A stretch of DNA of 64,000 nt, from positions 6,652,150-6,716,149 of the forward strand of contig OZ014419.1 of assembly GCA_963965975.1 (NCBI GenBank). The letters run 5' to 3'. The notes under the pieces were generated by a model, which was given only the letters and a program-made list of their open reading frames with translations, had not been told where the DNA came from and made no database searches. A program made the position numbers and the translations under genes. Positions 41,456 to 54,204 of this stretch are shown one piece after another; the first letter of the stretch is position 1, and every line of letters begins with the position of its first letter. The stretch is from Xestospongia bergquistia (taxonomy: Eukaryota > Porifera > Demospongiae > Haplosclerida > Petrosiidae).

Positions 41456-42712
41456 TTATAAGCACAATCGTTTAATCTCCTCTCTATTCTGTTTAATCCA
41501 TAATTCAGTTATACCAGCTGGTCCTCTCCGCCACACATTAAGCATCAATGATGGAGTTAAATTTTCCACGAAATGAGTCCATCCTCGAGGTAGATACAGT
41601 ACCTCACCAGGCCCCATAACAAACTGCATAGGATGAGTTTTCTTATAAAGTGGAAACGTTATTAAATCTGGTTTTCCAGGACTATTTAATACTTGACTCC
41701 ATTCAAGTGAACCTTTGTCTTTAATGTAATAAAGGTACTTGTAATCTGTTGGTGGATATATGGTCCACCTCTTTCTGCCAATTAGTTGATAAACAAAGTT
41801 ATCTTTACTATCAATGTGTCCTTGAGTAAATGTACCAGCTGCTCCTATCCTATATGATATAGCATTATATTAATTTAAATGGATGAATGGATGACAATGC
41901 ATGGATGGATGAATGGATGAATAATAGATGGATAGATATCACACAATAGCATACCATCCAGTTGGCTCCAAAAAACAGTTTTTGTGTTTTCCCGGGTAAA
42001 ATGGTGGGTAATAGAATTCCTCGTCCATTACTTCAGGTGGAATTATCTTCTGTTTTGTAATATATAATCCTTTCTCTTGTTTTTTTGGTTCCCGAACTCC
42101 AGTAACTACATCAATAAAATCTGCCAATCTTACAGACACTCTATGTACATAATGTTTGCCATATTTGTTAACTTTACTGGAATAGTTGCCTTGTCTTGTA
42201 TTATGAAAGACATGATTACCCCATCTCTTTTTCACATAGTCCCATGACCAATTTTCCAAGGTAGTTCCTACTAACATATCAGTAAAGATAACAGGGAGAC
42301 CAACAGGGGATATGTAGTCAAGGAATGTTCTCTTTGAGGGTGTGGTCATACGAGATATATTATGAATATGAGGGAGCAAGTTACTAAGGAGAATCACATG
42401 ATTAAAATCTGTTCTAGACCCTTTACGATGAGGAATATTGAGCTCCTTCATTAGTAGTTTGTAATATATGTTAAGATTGTCTTTTGATGGATATTCACTA
42501 GTAGATAAGTCCAATCTCTCTGCATTGATGTGGCTTCCATCATCCACTCTTTTTTGAACTGGTTGCTTCTCATCATTTGTAATTGCATACTTGCTGCCAA
42601 GAAAAAAATATATCAGTAGAACAGTTATTAAACCCATCCATGTTGACAGAAATCCTATTGTATAACCCAACCTAGCCATTTGTGCAAACTCGCCTCCAAT
42701 TATATTTCGCAT
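41456..42712 (-). CDS. Membrane-anchored JmjC/cupin-8 dioxygenase-like protein
   Basis: Two exons (41955-42712 and 41456-41849) give 383 residues. A single transmembrane helix lies near residues 17-40 (YTIGFLSTWMGLITVLLIYF), which suggests a type II protein with a lumenal or outer catalytic domain. The domain (about 125-370) has SPVGLPVIFTDMLVGTTLEN, ENWSWDYVKKRWGN, then GHIDSKDNFVYQLIGRKRWT with the iron ligands His264 and Asp266, and LPRGWTHFVEN with the third ligand His345. A lysine in the KRWTIYPP strand would bind 2-oxoglutarate. The HxD...H triad is complete, so hydroxylase activity is plausible. It is not one of the nuclear histone demethylases; JMJD8, JMJD4 and HSPBAP1-like proteins are the nearest families. 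Its start is only 57 bases from that of AP1S. Confidence 0.78.
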
Positions 42713-42769
42713 AGAAAAGCTCCGTAAATTCTTGAATACTTGACCACACCCTACAAGTTCAACAAAGAG
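42713..42769. promoter_or_regulatory. 57-base bidirectional promoter, JmjC gene / AP1S
   Basis: Only 57 bases separate the start codons of two genes on opposite strands. Both 5' untranslated regions must be very short or overlap the neighbour. A GACCACACCC block (42742-42751; GGGTGTGG on the other strand) resembles a KLF/Sp-type site. Confidence 0.65.
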
Positions 42770-43608
42770 ATGGTAAGCTTTTTATATATTATGACATTTC
42801 AATTTTGACTGTTTGATCAACTACATCTCCTATAATAGATCCAGTTCATGTTATTGTTCAGTCGTCAGGGCAAGCTCCGCCTTCAAAAGTGGTACAATGC
42901 CTACAGTCAGAAAGACAAGAAAAAAATGTCTCGAGAACTCATTTCTACAATTCTCTCCCGCAGATCAAAAATGTGCAATATCTTAGAATATCGCGAATTT
43001 AAAATTGTATATAAAAGGTATATTTGTGTGGTGTGTGTCATAATTTAATTGTTTTGTTTCTTTTAGATATGCCAGTCTTTATTTCTGTGTTGCTGTTGAA
43101 GCTGATGATAATGAATTAATTACGCTGGAAATTATTCACAGATATGTTGAATTATTAGACAAATACTTTGGCAGTGTATGTTAACTCACCTCTTAACCAA
43201 TCTATATCTATTTTGTTCACTTTTGTAGGTATGTGAATTGGACATCATCTTTAACTTTGAGAAAGTAATTTGAACAAATACTAAAGGCGTGTTATAATAT
43301 TTAACTCTTCTAGGCCTATTATATTCTAGATGAGCTACTGGTGGGTGGAGAGATTCAAGAAACAAGTAAAAAGAACATTATTCGTGCTGTAACAGCTCAA
43401 GATATGCTTCAAGAGGTAAGTCCCTTAAATGTAGTGCTATTATTGTTAATGTAGTATTTGTAAATGAATTTGTGTTAACTTCTCGGATTCTCATAATCCT
43501 CTGTCTTTTTCTTTTCTTTTTTTGTGTGCCTATATGTGTTTTATTTCATAGGAAACAGAGAATCCCAGAAGTACACAAGGTGTCCTTGAAGAAATGGGAC
43601 TAGCATAG
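42770..43608 (+). CDS. AP1S1: AP-1 clathrin adaptor complex, sigma subunit
   Basis: Six coding exons give 161 residues (human AP1S1 has 158). The first coding exon contributes only the ATG (42770-42772) before a GTAAGC donor; exon 2 begins at 42839 with [19 protein letters not shown], which matches human [19 protein letters not shown] after the Met. The body is highly conserved: [60 protein letters not shown] and the end VLEEMGLA. The subunit is the small core chain of AP-1, which sorts cargo at the trans-Golgi and endosomes and reads acidic dileucine signals with gamma. There is a three-residue insert (STQG region) before the end. AP-2 sigma is excluded by the VLEEMGLA tail. Confidence 0.96.
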
Positions 43609-44130
43609 GCCTCCTAGTACATGCATACATACGTGATCTCTCAGCTCTATAATTAAAGTTAATAATATTATATAAACAGACTGAAATAAATTGCTATCAT
43701 CATTTATATTAGTCATGAAGCTAAAATTATTAATTATAATTGATTTGTTAAGTACAATTGAAATGTACATACTAAAAGTGAACATGTTGTATTGTATTCT
43801 AGAGAGAAGTGGTGATTGATGTATTGAAAGAGTCTGATCTTCTTTAAAATGTCATTTACAGATTTTGAATCAATTTGCTGTTTGTTGTGTGAATTAAATC
43901 ATTCCTTATCATTAATTTTTAATACAAATTTGACTGTTATTAGAAAAATAGTTTTTTTTATTTAAAATTAATAATGTGTTAAAATTTGGTACTCTGCTGA
44001 CCCAAGCCTGACTCACCTTTGTGTACTAGAACCATGGAACTATTCAATATTAAATGATAACAATTCAAGAAACTCCCATACAAATTATATGCGTAAATTG
44101 ACAAAAGGTTTTTAATGCATGAACAAAGGG
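43609..44130. other. Convergent intergenic spacer, AP1S / RHBDD1
   Basis: About 520 bases of AT-rich sequence. Holds both 3' untranslated regions; no exon, RNA gene or repeat recognised. Confidence 0.6.
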
Positions 44131-45380
44131 TTAGTAATTTGGACGTCTTCTTGTACTGATAGTATCACCAGATAACCTCCTCAGTCTAGCAGCTCGAATA
44201 TCTTCCATAGACATTTCTCTCTCCTCAACTATATCATCAATAGGAGGAGCTGATGGCAAGCTATCTTCTTCATACGATTCATAATGTCTACCACGAGATC
44301 TGATAGTATCTTCATATTCAGGATTGTAAGGTGGTGGACGAGAAGAATTGTAATTATATCTATCTGCCCAGCTTCTTCTTATTGCTTCTTGAACTTGTTC
44401 ATCACTTTCATCTTCATTTCTTCTACTATGAGTACCTATATCAATATAAAGAAAATATTCATTATTGGATTGTCAATTGGTTCTACAAATTTAATTCCAC
44501 TCTCTTTGAATTGATTATTGACTAACCTGAAGGACGTACAGTATAATGATATGACCGTCTTCCAAAATTATGAAAAGTATTCCCTAAAATGAATGAGGTA
44601 AGAATGTCATATATAATATTATTATTATTATTATGTAGCTGTTCCTTTACCTGACAACATATTTATTGGTAAATCCATAATTTGTTTTAATGGTCCAGAA
44701 ACATAAGCTAATCCAACCAAAATACCAGCAAGATGACCAACGAATGAAACATTTGGAAAGAGAACAGAGATTAAAATAAGTTCTGCCCACACAGCTAATT
44801 TAGTGGGAATTGGGAACATGAACACATAGGTCATTCCATTTGGTTGAAGATGTGTTGTCAGAACCTTTATTACAAAAATAACACCAGAGAATCCAACAGC
44901 ACATGTAGTAACATAAGAGAATACATTAAATACCTCTGCTAAGAGATAGTTAATGACCACATACACAATACTAGTCAGTATTGAGAAGACAGCTATTATA
45001 TAACCAAAATAAAGGCTACCATAATGTTTCTCTAATGTTCTTGATTTCCACATAAAGGAGGCCATATTATAGTAAAGATGCCAAGAATCAGCATGAACAA
45101 ATGGAGCTAAAATGAGTCGATTCCATTGATGTTGAAACCATACAGTTTGTACACTAATACAACTCTCACTAATACTTGGCCAATGGAGATAGCGTCGTAA
45201 TTGACTAACATTGAGTTCGGGTCTGATAAATGCTACAATATTGATTCCCAGCAGTATGAGAGTTGTAGGAATGAATTCATTGCGTGATGATAAATATTGA
45301 ATGAAGTTAACCAGCTGAAATACTAACAGCATTAATCCAAGGTTCCCTCCTCCGCCTCTTCTTCCATATCTTCCTCTCAT
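44131..45380 (-). CDS. RHBDD1: Rhomboid protease RHBDD1 (RHBDL4), ER-associated
   Basis: Three exons. Residues 1-250 are the six-helix rhomboid core with the catalytic pair Ser165 (in AVGFSGVIF) and His216 (in SFVGHLAGILVGLAYVSGPL); human RHBDD1 has AVGFSGVLF and SFAGHLAGILVG. The family HADSWHLYYNMASFMWK and ENWNR-like QHQWNRLILAPF stretches are present. The cytosolic tail carries a ubiquitin-interacting motif (SDEQVQEAIRRSWADR; human EEEQLERALQASLWD), a PPPYNPEY stretch and a basic VCP-binding-like helix (SMEDIRAARLRRLSGD; human PEEMRRQRLHRF). RHBDL4 cleaves ubiquitinated membrane proteins in the ER and hands them to VCP for degradation. All functional elements are kept. The gene is divergent from inversin, with 193 bases between starts. 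Confidence 0.94.
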
Positions 45381-45573
45381 CCTATATCTGTATCAGTAGT
45401 AAACCTACAATATCGAGAACTTATAAGAATGAAATTAACACTCAATTACATGTCAACAAAAATACATAATTATGTTAGACCAATAACATTTCACCACATA
45501 AGCTTACTTTTGGGCCACGCCTATAATTTTAAATTAATTAGGGTGGGGCTCATAATAACGCACACCGAGAAAA
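45381..45573. promoter_or_regulatory. Bidirectional promoter region, RHBDD1 / inversin
   Basis: 193 bases between start codons. CCAATAACATTTCACCACA at 45480-45498 fits the ER-stress element CCAAT-N9-CCACG except for its last base. No X-box for the ciliary neighbour was found here. Confidence 0.5.
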
Positions 45574-48500
45574 TGCAGTCCTCTTATGATCAAAGTTCTA
45601 TGCCTTCACAATATGACTACTACCGCCAATTGAATGAATTATCGCTTCATTCAGCACAGTACCAAATGTCTCCTTATGAACAGCTCCTTTTGCAACAGCA
45701 ACAACAATTACTCCAACAACAAGGTATATATATATAATTATATACTGCCATTAACCGGTATCATCTATTTCAGGCTTTGAAGGACAGTACAACTATGATT
45801 TAACAGCAGAAGACACAGAATGGTTTTTGCAGGATACAACTATGGAACAGGAAATTGAGGGTCGTTTAGCTGATACAGCCCTTTTTAGTTGGGGTTTGGA
45901 TGGAAATCAAGTCAAGAAACTTGGCAGTCGATTGAATATGAGTGGTAGAAGTAGCTTTAATGTTGATTTGAAGACTTTTCTTGCACAGAAAGGTATGAAG
46001 ACAAACTGTGAGATAAGTGTTAATTTGATGTAGGCAAAAAGAATCTAGTAGGATTGCATAAAGCTGCTTCCAAAGATGATGTTAGTTCTATTATGAATAT
46101 TATTAAGGTATGTATACCATATTAAGTTCTAGTTATTTTAATTATCATGTTTTAATGTTGTATTTTAGAGAGAAGGTCCTAATGCTCCTTTAGACACTGC
46201 CGATGAGAATGGTTGCACACCTCTAATGTATGCAGCTATGACTGACTCAGTAGCTGCCATAGAAATGTTGTTAAACTTTAGTGTAAAACGTGAACAGGTA
46301 AAAACCAATTAGATTATAATCATATCATACTCTGTTGTGTTAATACTAGACAGATGATGTTGGACGTACTGCTGTGCATTATGCTGCATTTTATGGCAAG
46401 GCTAAAGCACTCAAATTTTTAATAGAATCCGGTTCTCACTGGTCTCCAAAGTAATCCTTGCATTATTTCTATGATGTGTTATTCTTTTTATATGCAGAGA
46501 TAGTTATGGACGAACTCCTTTACATTGGACATCAACAACATCAAACACTAAATGTCTTTCTATACTGCTAAATCATGCAAGGTATAGATAATGACATTAA
46601 TATATATATGTGTGTGTGTCTATTGATTTTATACAGTGTTGTTAATGGCAATATCAACCCTAAGGACAAAGAACAGATGACCCCAGTGCATTGTGCTGCT
46701 CAGTATAATGCAGCTAAACATATTACAATTATGAATGAAGGTAAAATAAAGATCTATTAAGTATAATTATAATGATACGTAGTTAAACTGATGACTTATT
46801 GCTATCATCCCTTTTTTAGCTGATTGTGACTTTATAGCTGTAGATATTGAAGGCAAAACAGCTCTTCATTGGACAGTAGGGAACTCTAATCCCTCTTGTC
46901 TTCATTCCATTGTCAACTATTATCCTCATCTACTTAATAAACAGTACACAATGATTTATAACTAGTTTGTAATGTCACTATCATTATATAGAGATGCTAA
47001 TGGTCACACCATCTTACATCTTACAGCTAGTATAGGCAATGTGGTTTTAGTGGAAGCATTACTTAATATTGAAGGGTATGTGACATAGACTATACATGCA
47101 TAGCACATCTTGTTTAGAGACATATCTATACATCTCTATGTTCATTAACGCTGACCTTTTTTCATCATCTATTCATTTATTAATTATATACTAATATTAC
47201 TATATCTATTGTCTATCTATCGTGAATTTAGAATTGAGATTGACGCAAGAGATAAACAAGATCGAACACCAATGCATTTATGTTGCATAGAAGGTCACAG
47301 CGACATACTTCAATTACTTTTATTGTACAAAGCTCTTGATGCCTGCATCGATACAACAGGGTATATTAAACCATAGTAGATATAATATATTAGTTATTAT
47401 AATATTAGGTTAACTGCATTACATTATGCAGTAGCTATCAATTCAATAACTTGTGTCCAATTGTTAGTCAGTAGTGGTTATACAACTCATGTACCTTCAG
47501 CTGATGAAAGAAGTGTTACTCCTCTCATGATGGCTGCCGAGAATAATTTTAGTGATATCATAATGGTATGCCTAGAATGTTAGCAATTTACATTCTTTTT
47601 TAAATGATTGATAGGCTTTGTTAAGCAGCACAGAAATTGTTGAGGAGATAAATCAATGTGATCCTAATGGCATATCAGGTTAGAAGACTAGTACTTGATT
47701 GAGTGAGATTAATTTCTTTTATTCACAGCATTACATTATGCTAGTTTGAGTGGTTCACCAGAATGTATATCAGCCTTGATAGAGTATGGAGCTGATCCAA
47801 ATCTTCTTGATAAAAGTAACATATCACCACTGTCCTTGGTATGTGAGAAAGGACACCACCTCTGCATTGAACCTGTGAGTGGAAATAATACTAATATATA
47901 TAAAAATGATTTGGTATGCTTTTAGCTTATAGCTGGTGGTGCAGCTACAGAGTTTATAGATGGTGATGGTTATACAGCCCTTCATAAAGCTGTCCTGTAT
48001 AGGCATTTAGAAGTTGCTAAGTCGCTAATTGATATGAAATGTTATATAGATGTTCTGGATGATAATGGTCAGACACCTCTACAGGTACAATACAAGTTTA
48101 ATGAGGCATTTTAATTTCATTGCCACTTTTGTTCTCAATGATCATTTTACATGATAGCTTGCTGTTTATGGTGGTGCTAAAGAAATGGTATCATTGTTGC
48201 TTCAGTCTTTATCAAATCCTAATATAATGGTATATATTATTATATATTGGTTCAATGTCCATGATTTCTTAGGATGCTAATGGTTTGACTGCAGTACACA
48301 TAGCTACTATTGAGGGACACACTGAAATACTGACGTTGATACTAGACAATGGAGGATATGTAAATAACATGGACGGAACAGAGAACAGGTGTGTATTTAA
48401 GATTGTAATGTAATATAACTAATTCCATGTACACTATATAGGTACACTTCTTTGGACTATGCTCAACATGCAAATAATACTGACTGTATTGAAGTGTTAC

Positions 48501-50217
48501 ATCAATATGGAGGTGCTACTATACATGATATCAATACTATAGCAGCCATTTATATCCAGTCTGCTTATAGAAAGTACAGGTGAGGGAAGGCTCTGATTCT
48601 ATAATAGTGTAAGAAATAGTTGAGGTCATATTTCAGATGATACCATTCACACTTACAGTAACAAATTATAAGTGAAAAAAAATTGTAAGATTCTTTGATG
48701 GTTACAGTAAAATTTACTATAGTTTAAGGAATGCAGACTTTACACTATAATACTCATTTTCCTAAAGTTATGTCGGTTAATTACCACAGTCAAAATGCAG
48801 TGGTTTGTGACAGATTCCTCCCCCCCCCCCCCATGTACACTTGAGATATCTGCAAACATGAATAGTTTGTCTAGTACTCTTCAATATAATTCCACTTATT
48901 ACATTATGTGTGATATATTATATATATAATGTATGTATGTATATGCATATATATTAGGGCTAAGAACATGCTCCGTATGCTCAAACAACAAAATGTTGCA
49001 GCTATTTGCATACAACGCTATGTAAGAGGTCTATTACAGAGAAGAAAATATCAGACTCTATGCAAACAACAAAATGCCTCCATAAAAATACAAGCTGTTG
49101 TTAGGTAAAGAAAACAAAGACATTGTCACTATTATATACTAACATTGTTACTTGTGAATTTTTAGAGGTTTTCTGGCAAGACAAAAATACAATAGATGGC
49201 TACAACAGTTCAGAGAAGAAGAAAGACAAAAACAATTGATAACTGACTTTGGTCATATGATCCTCAGTTTTCAAGAGTCTCTTCTTCGACCTATCACCAT
49301 AGAAACAAAAATATTAGAAGTAAAACAAGAAAAGAGTGACAGCCAATGGCAGGCAAGAGTTGAAATGTGTTTGAAGTTAAGAGATCACCATCTAAAACAA
49401 CAAGAAGAGTGGAAGAGGTTTCGATTGGCAGAGAAACAAAGACGCACTGATAAAGAATATCAAGAGAGACAAGCACACTTGATGAATATTATTAGTGATA
49501 GTCAGGCAAGGAGACGTTATTTTCAAGACAAATTTTTTTACACAACTAGTGTACGTTCATGTCATGAAGCAGCTGCCACTATTCAGAGAGCATATCGCCA
49601 AGCAAGACAAAGGAGAGAGACAAAGAGGAGAGAGACAGAAATGGAAGCTAGAAAGAAATTGGCTCAACAGAGATGGGCAGCTGGTGTGATTCAGCGTTCC
49701 TGGAGACGCTATAAAGAATGGAAGAAGTTTGAAAGCCAAAATCTTCGCTCTATTATGACAAATCCAGTTATTTATTTGCCTCCCCTCCTCCCATCTCAAC
49801 ATATATCTCAATTTAGATCTTATGAAAGAGGAACTATTGTGTCAGGTGAGAGTCACATGACTGTCACAATATAATATCTTTTTAATTTCAGGAACTGGAC
49901 GACGTCAACTCCATAAAACACAACAGAGTGGATTCAAAATCTTTAAGCCAATATCCACTTCATCCCACTCCAGACGTCTTTCCCACTTACAAAGACATCC
50001 TCATAAAATATATACAAAGTCATATTTAAAGGATTCTCCACGAATGAAAGCCATGCAAGATAATTGGCCGTGGGTTCACGACATAATATGGTCACCCCAT
50101 GATCCAGTTCGGCAATCTGTGCTGCCAGTTTTACAAACAACCACTAGTTGTCATAGTAACAAATCAACCACCATAACGACTACCCCATTAAAGTTACCAC
50201 AACTCTTGAATAATTAA
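45574..50217 (+). CDS. INVS: Inversin-like protein: ankyrin repeats and IQ motifs
   Basis: About 22 exons encode roughly 950 residues. A Gln-rich start (QLLLQQQQQLLQQQ) is followed by a run of about fifteen ankyrin repeats (for example GCTPLMYAAMTDSVAAIEML, GRTPLHWTSTTSNTKCLSIL, GLTALHYAVAINSITCVQLL, GYTALHKAVLYRHLEVAKSL). After the repeats comes RYTSLDYAQHANNTDCIEVL and an IQ motif (IAAIYIQSAYRKYRAK), as in human inversin (RYTPLDYALLGERHEVIQFM, then IAAFKIQAVYKGYKVR). Further IQ motifs follow (ICIQRYVRGLLQRRKY, IKIQAVVRGFLARQKY, IQRAYRQARQ, VIQRSWRRYKEW), more than the two of vertebrate inversin. Inversin anchors the inversin compartment at the ciliary base and shifts Wnt signalling to the planar polarity branch. 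The C-terminus is not conserved. A related ankyrin-IQ protein cannot be excluded. Confidence 0.8.
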
Positions 50218-50447
50218 ATAACATGTAATATTATATCTAAATATTTAATATAACATTTTATAATAAATCTATAATAATAATAATGTAATAAAATTAACTT
50301 GAAAATATCAATTCAAGGAAACAAACATCAGACTTTGTTCTTTAATTATTTTAATAATAATCTATATTTTTTTACTGGTAATAATAAAAATACTCTTGTT
50401 GATAGATGAATGAGTGGGTGTGACCATAATGTCAGCTGTAGCCACAA
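50218..50447. other. Convergent spacer, inversin / beta-arrestin
   Basis: 230 AT-rich bases between opposing stop codons, with TAATAATAA runs. No gene seen. Confidence 0.6.
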
Positions 50448-53400
50448 TTATGCTTCAGTTTCATTGTTCTCTTCCATTCCTGCAACTCTGAGACGAACAA
50501 ACTCTTCGAAAACAAAATCATCTTGGTCATTGGCATCTTCATCTCTATAGTAACACAAAAACAGATATACAGATAATTTAATCACCACTTTCTCCAATCA
50601 TCCTCCTTTTTCCTTACTTACGTATCAAAGGTAATGAGATTATGATCAATTATATCATGAACAGACACAGTATCATCAGCTGCTGGTACAGGAGCTACAA
50701 GTGAAAAGAGAATAACAAACTAAGTAAGTATAGTCACTTTACTTGTTCCACTGGCTTCGTTACCAGTAGCCTGGGTCATACTCACTTCACTTCCTTCTCC
50801 CTCCCCTTTGACATCGTTAAAAGAGGAGAGAGAGGAACGTGGAGGGAGAGTTACGACTTGGGAAATAACACGTTCCTTTGGTTTAGGATGGGTCAGAGTG
50901 AATGGGAGTTCCAGGGTGAGGTCACTAGGATAAAAGACAATGGAATGTGACCTTTACATATTAATACTAAAAATCTACAACTAAGGAGGTTACACAAAGA
51001 AAGTAGTACTACATAGTGTAGAGTTGTTTTATCTTAATTAAAAACTAAAATTGAATTTATATTAGTGAACTAAAACAACACACTAGTGTTATTGTTACTA
51101 GACACCCCTTGACCAGCTGTTCCACTTAACATGTACATATATATGTACATATATTGCTTACGATCCAAAGGCTACGATACAGCGTACTTTAACACTGTAA
51201 TGAACTACAATTCCAAGGTTCTCTCGGACTTCTCTGGTGTCCTCTGTTCCAGGAGGAAGACTATAATGAAGGAAAAAAGTATTATTTATAATATATTAAA
51301 GTATTATTTATATTATACAGTAATATAATAAAGTATTGTTTATATTATACAGTAATATACTTACTATATACTTAATGTATTGAGATATATAATTATATGG
51401 GACTTACATTGTTGATGAAGCAAGGCAGGTATCTTCATGTTTTATTTGACCATCTAGAGCAAGGCCTTTTTTGTCCTGAGAGAGAGAGAATTTGACAAGA
51501 CAAATTATTTGATATCTTACCCTGTTATCCTTGAGGAGAGGAGTGATTTCAAAACTACGTTGTAATGAAGATCCAGTAGTTATGGGGAACCCCTCTCTAA
51601 ATTTAAATAAATTGGATCACTAATTAGTGAAGGGTATTAACACATACATAATTATATAAACCACATCTACTTACACTGATTCTAATTCTGCTACAGTGCA
51701 TTTATACTCAGAATTAGCAAATAAACAAATTGCAGCAAATTGCCTCACTAGAGAGAGAGAGAGAGAGAGAGTGTGTCATTATATATCTTGTCCAATCACA
51801 TACCTGATATTCTAATCTTTTTAAGTGTCTTTGATGATCTGTTTGCAAGTGAAATGTTGACACGTATTGGTTCACCGTGATAATATGTCTAAAATGTAAA
51901 ACAACAATATGTTTACATAAATAGTCATAATAATTCCTAGAGTTAGTAACCACTTTATGTATTCTTAAATAAGTATCTCATTTTTCATTGTAATTCCAGT
52001 ATTAATAACAATTAACAAGCAACACTAGGGTCCACCTCATACAGGACATTAATTAACTAGTAATCACTAGGATCAACCTCATACAGAACATTAATTAACT
52101 AGTAATCATTAGGACTTTCTTCAACTTCTACTTACCCCTTTATCAAGATTAGCTTCAACAATCAGTGGATGTGAACTCAACATATATTGTTTTGTTAATT
52201 CAACGCTTGGCTAAAAAGAAATTTATTAAATTAACAGAGATAAACTTACCCTTTGTGTATGCCCATCTGAAGCATGAGTAATCTTTTTAATAGCCAGACG
52301 TACAGAGTTCCTAATAAATTGAATTATTATATTTGAGATGTAATATTGTGTTTGATGTGGTGATTAACAATTTCCTCTTATAAAATATAATTTAATTGAA
52401 ATTAAATTAATATAGAGTTGACATTGGCTACTAAAATATCAAACACTAAAGCTCTTACCTTTTCTCAATTTTGTCTTCCATACTTTTAGCAACATAACAT
52501 CGTAGAATAAAATCAACTCCACACGGCTATTACAAAATAGGATTAAAAGTATTTATTATCATTCTTACTTTCTCAGTATCCTGAGAGCCTGCACCCTGAG
52601 AGGGTTGTAAAGAGACTGATGGAGGCAGTCCTGTCTTAAGCTACAATAAAGAAATAGAAACCATTAAAAATCTATTATGTAATAATGATATTTGCTGCAT
52701 AAATTTCATTATAATATCAATTCCTATGAGATTATTATATCATAATAAAATCACTCCACTAAATGCATTTTCTGGAAACAATTAGACAATAAGAAGTGAT
52801 CTCTTTTCCAAGGAAAATTAAAATACTCGTTACATGTCCTTGTAGAGATGTTCCTTGTTGTATAATGTACATTTTTAAAATAGTGCTATTAATTTTGGTG
52901 TACTCACACTGAAAGTAAATGGATAGGCATTTCTGCCTAATTTCTTAAGAAGTCGAACTTGTAAGAGTGTCAATAATTGAGGTTTAGATGGATCAGGAGG
53001 TGGGTAAACTTGAATTCTCTCCTGTAATTATAAAAGTTAATCATCAGGTAAACAAACTGTGTGTGTGTGTGTGACTTACATCTACAAGATCTCTGCGAAA
53101 ATTGAGACCCAAAACATCAAGATCGTCTCGACCATAACGAAAACCGACAAGAATCTGTGCAAAAACTAGGAAAGGACAAAAAATATAACAATAGTTTTAT
53201 ATGGTATATCAATAGTCTATTAGTGTGTGTCCATATACTCAATCATTTGTTTATACATTCATCATTCATCTATTGTCTCTGTACCTTTTCTGTCTTTCTT
53301 GCTTTCTTTTTTAAAGTATTCTTGATCAATCAAAACCACTCCATCTATTTAATAATATGATATGTAATATAATATAATAAAATATCAATCTTGTTTACCT

Positions 53401-54204
53401 ATTGGATCTACCTCTGTAATATGATCAACAAAGTCACGTTTCCCTACATATACTGTAATCTTTATGGTAGGTGAGAGAGAGAGAGAGAGAGATATCATAA
53501 CAATACAGACTTCTACCACTCACCTTGGTGTTAGGGGCGGTCTTTTTAAAAACCCTGTACATCAAAGTAAGATTAAAGACATCCCAACATTCACATTATG
53601 TAAACAGCACATGCTATATACTATATTTTATCAATTGTAGCCATGGCAACAACAAAAGTAATACCAACATTTCATAGAGGGCTTGGTCCTTTCATCTTTT
53701 TTCGTCACAACTTAATAGGATAATCAATACAGATATGCTGACAGTGTGTGTGTGTATGTGCCCCTGCTATTAAGACATCACTCTTCGTCGTAGCGTTATA
53801 ACAATTAATCTTAATACTTGATGATAAATCATTTTAAATAGAGACATAACATTCTCTTTAATGCTATTTAATGACATGCTAGAAGAACAAGCTTAGCTAT
53901 GCTATTGTTATTTGCCTAGCAAAAAATAGGCCCAGATTATTGAAGATGCTAGTAACCATTTATAGCTTCAACACTTCATGCTGTATTTCATCATAATATC
54001 AATACTATAAAAGAAAAAAATGACGCAAGAAAGCATTGAAATATGCCTAAATTTATTGTTAACACTTTGAATTTATATATATATTAACAAATATATCGCC
54101 TTATAACTTAGATACCTCGTGCCATCTCTCTTGATTGGTTTCGTAGCTGGTGGTTCTTCATTTTCCATAAGACGATCGGTCTCAGTAATGCCTGCCTCAG
54201 CCAT
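50448..54204 (-). CDS. ARRB1: Non-visual (beta-) arrestin
   Basis: About fifteen short exons, first 54116-54204, second ending at 53554. After an extension of about 24 residues (MAEAGITETDRLMENEEPPA) the arrestin fold starts: GTRVFKKTAPNTKITVYVGK, RDFVDHITEVDPIDGVVLID, YGRDDLDVLGLNFRRDL, AYPFTFSLKTGLPPSVSLQP, CGVDFILRCYVA, KRNSVRLAIKK, SSHPLIVEANLDKGTYYHGE, KIRISVRQFAAICLFANSEY, KGLALDGQIKHEDTCLASST and LELPFTLTHPKP. The tail keeps both endocytic motifs: LITFD (clathrin box) and DDFVFEEFVRLRVAGM (AP2 beta binding, FxxFxxxR). The polar-core residues of the RDFVDH and LDGxIKHEDT loops are present. Arrestins bind phosphorylated GPCRs, stop G-protein coupling and drive clathrin uptake. Visual arrestins lack both tail motifs, so this is the beta type. 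Intron 1 (53555-54114) is the longest in the gene. Confidence 0.96.
53637..53650. promoter_or_regulatory. X-box palindrome in beta-arrestin intron 1
   Basis: GTAGCCATGGCAAC fits the RFX consensus with half-sites split by two bases. It is intronic, over 450 bases inside the gene, so its role is uncertain. Confidence 0.4.

Noticed and set aside
49557-49811. Minus-strand open frame within the last large inversin exon
   Set aside because: Mirror of Arg/Glu-rich IQ-motif coding sequence; the plus frame continues the protein.
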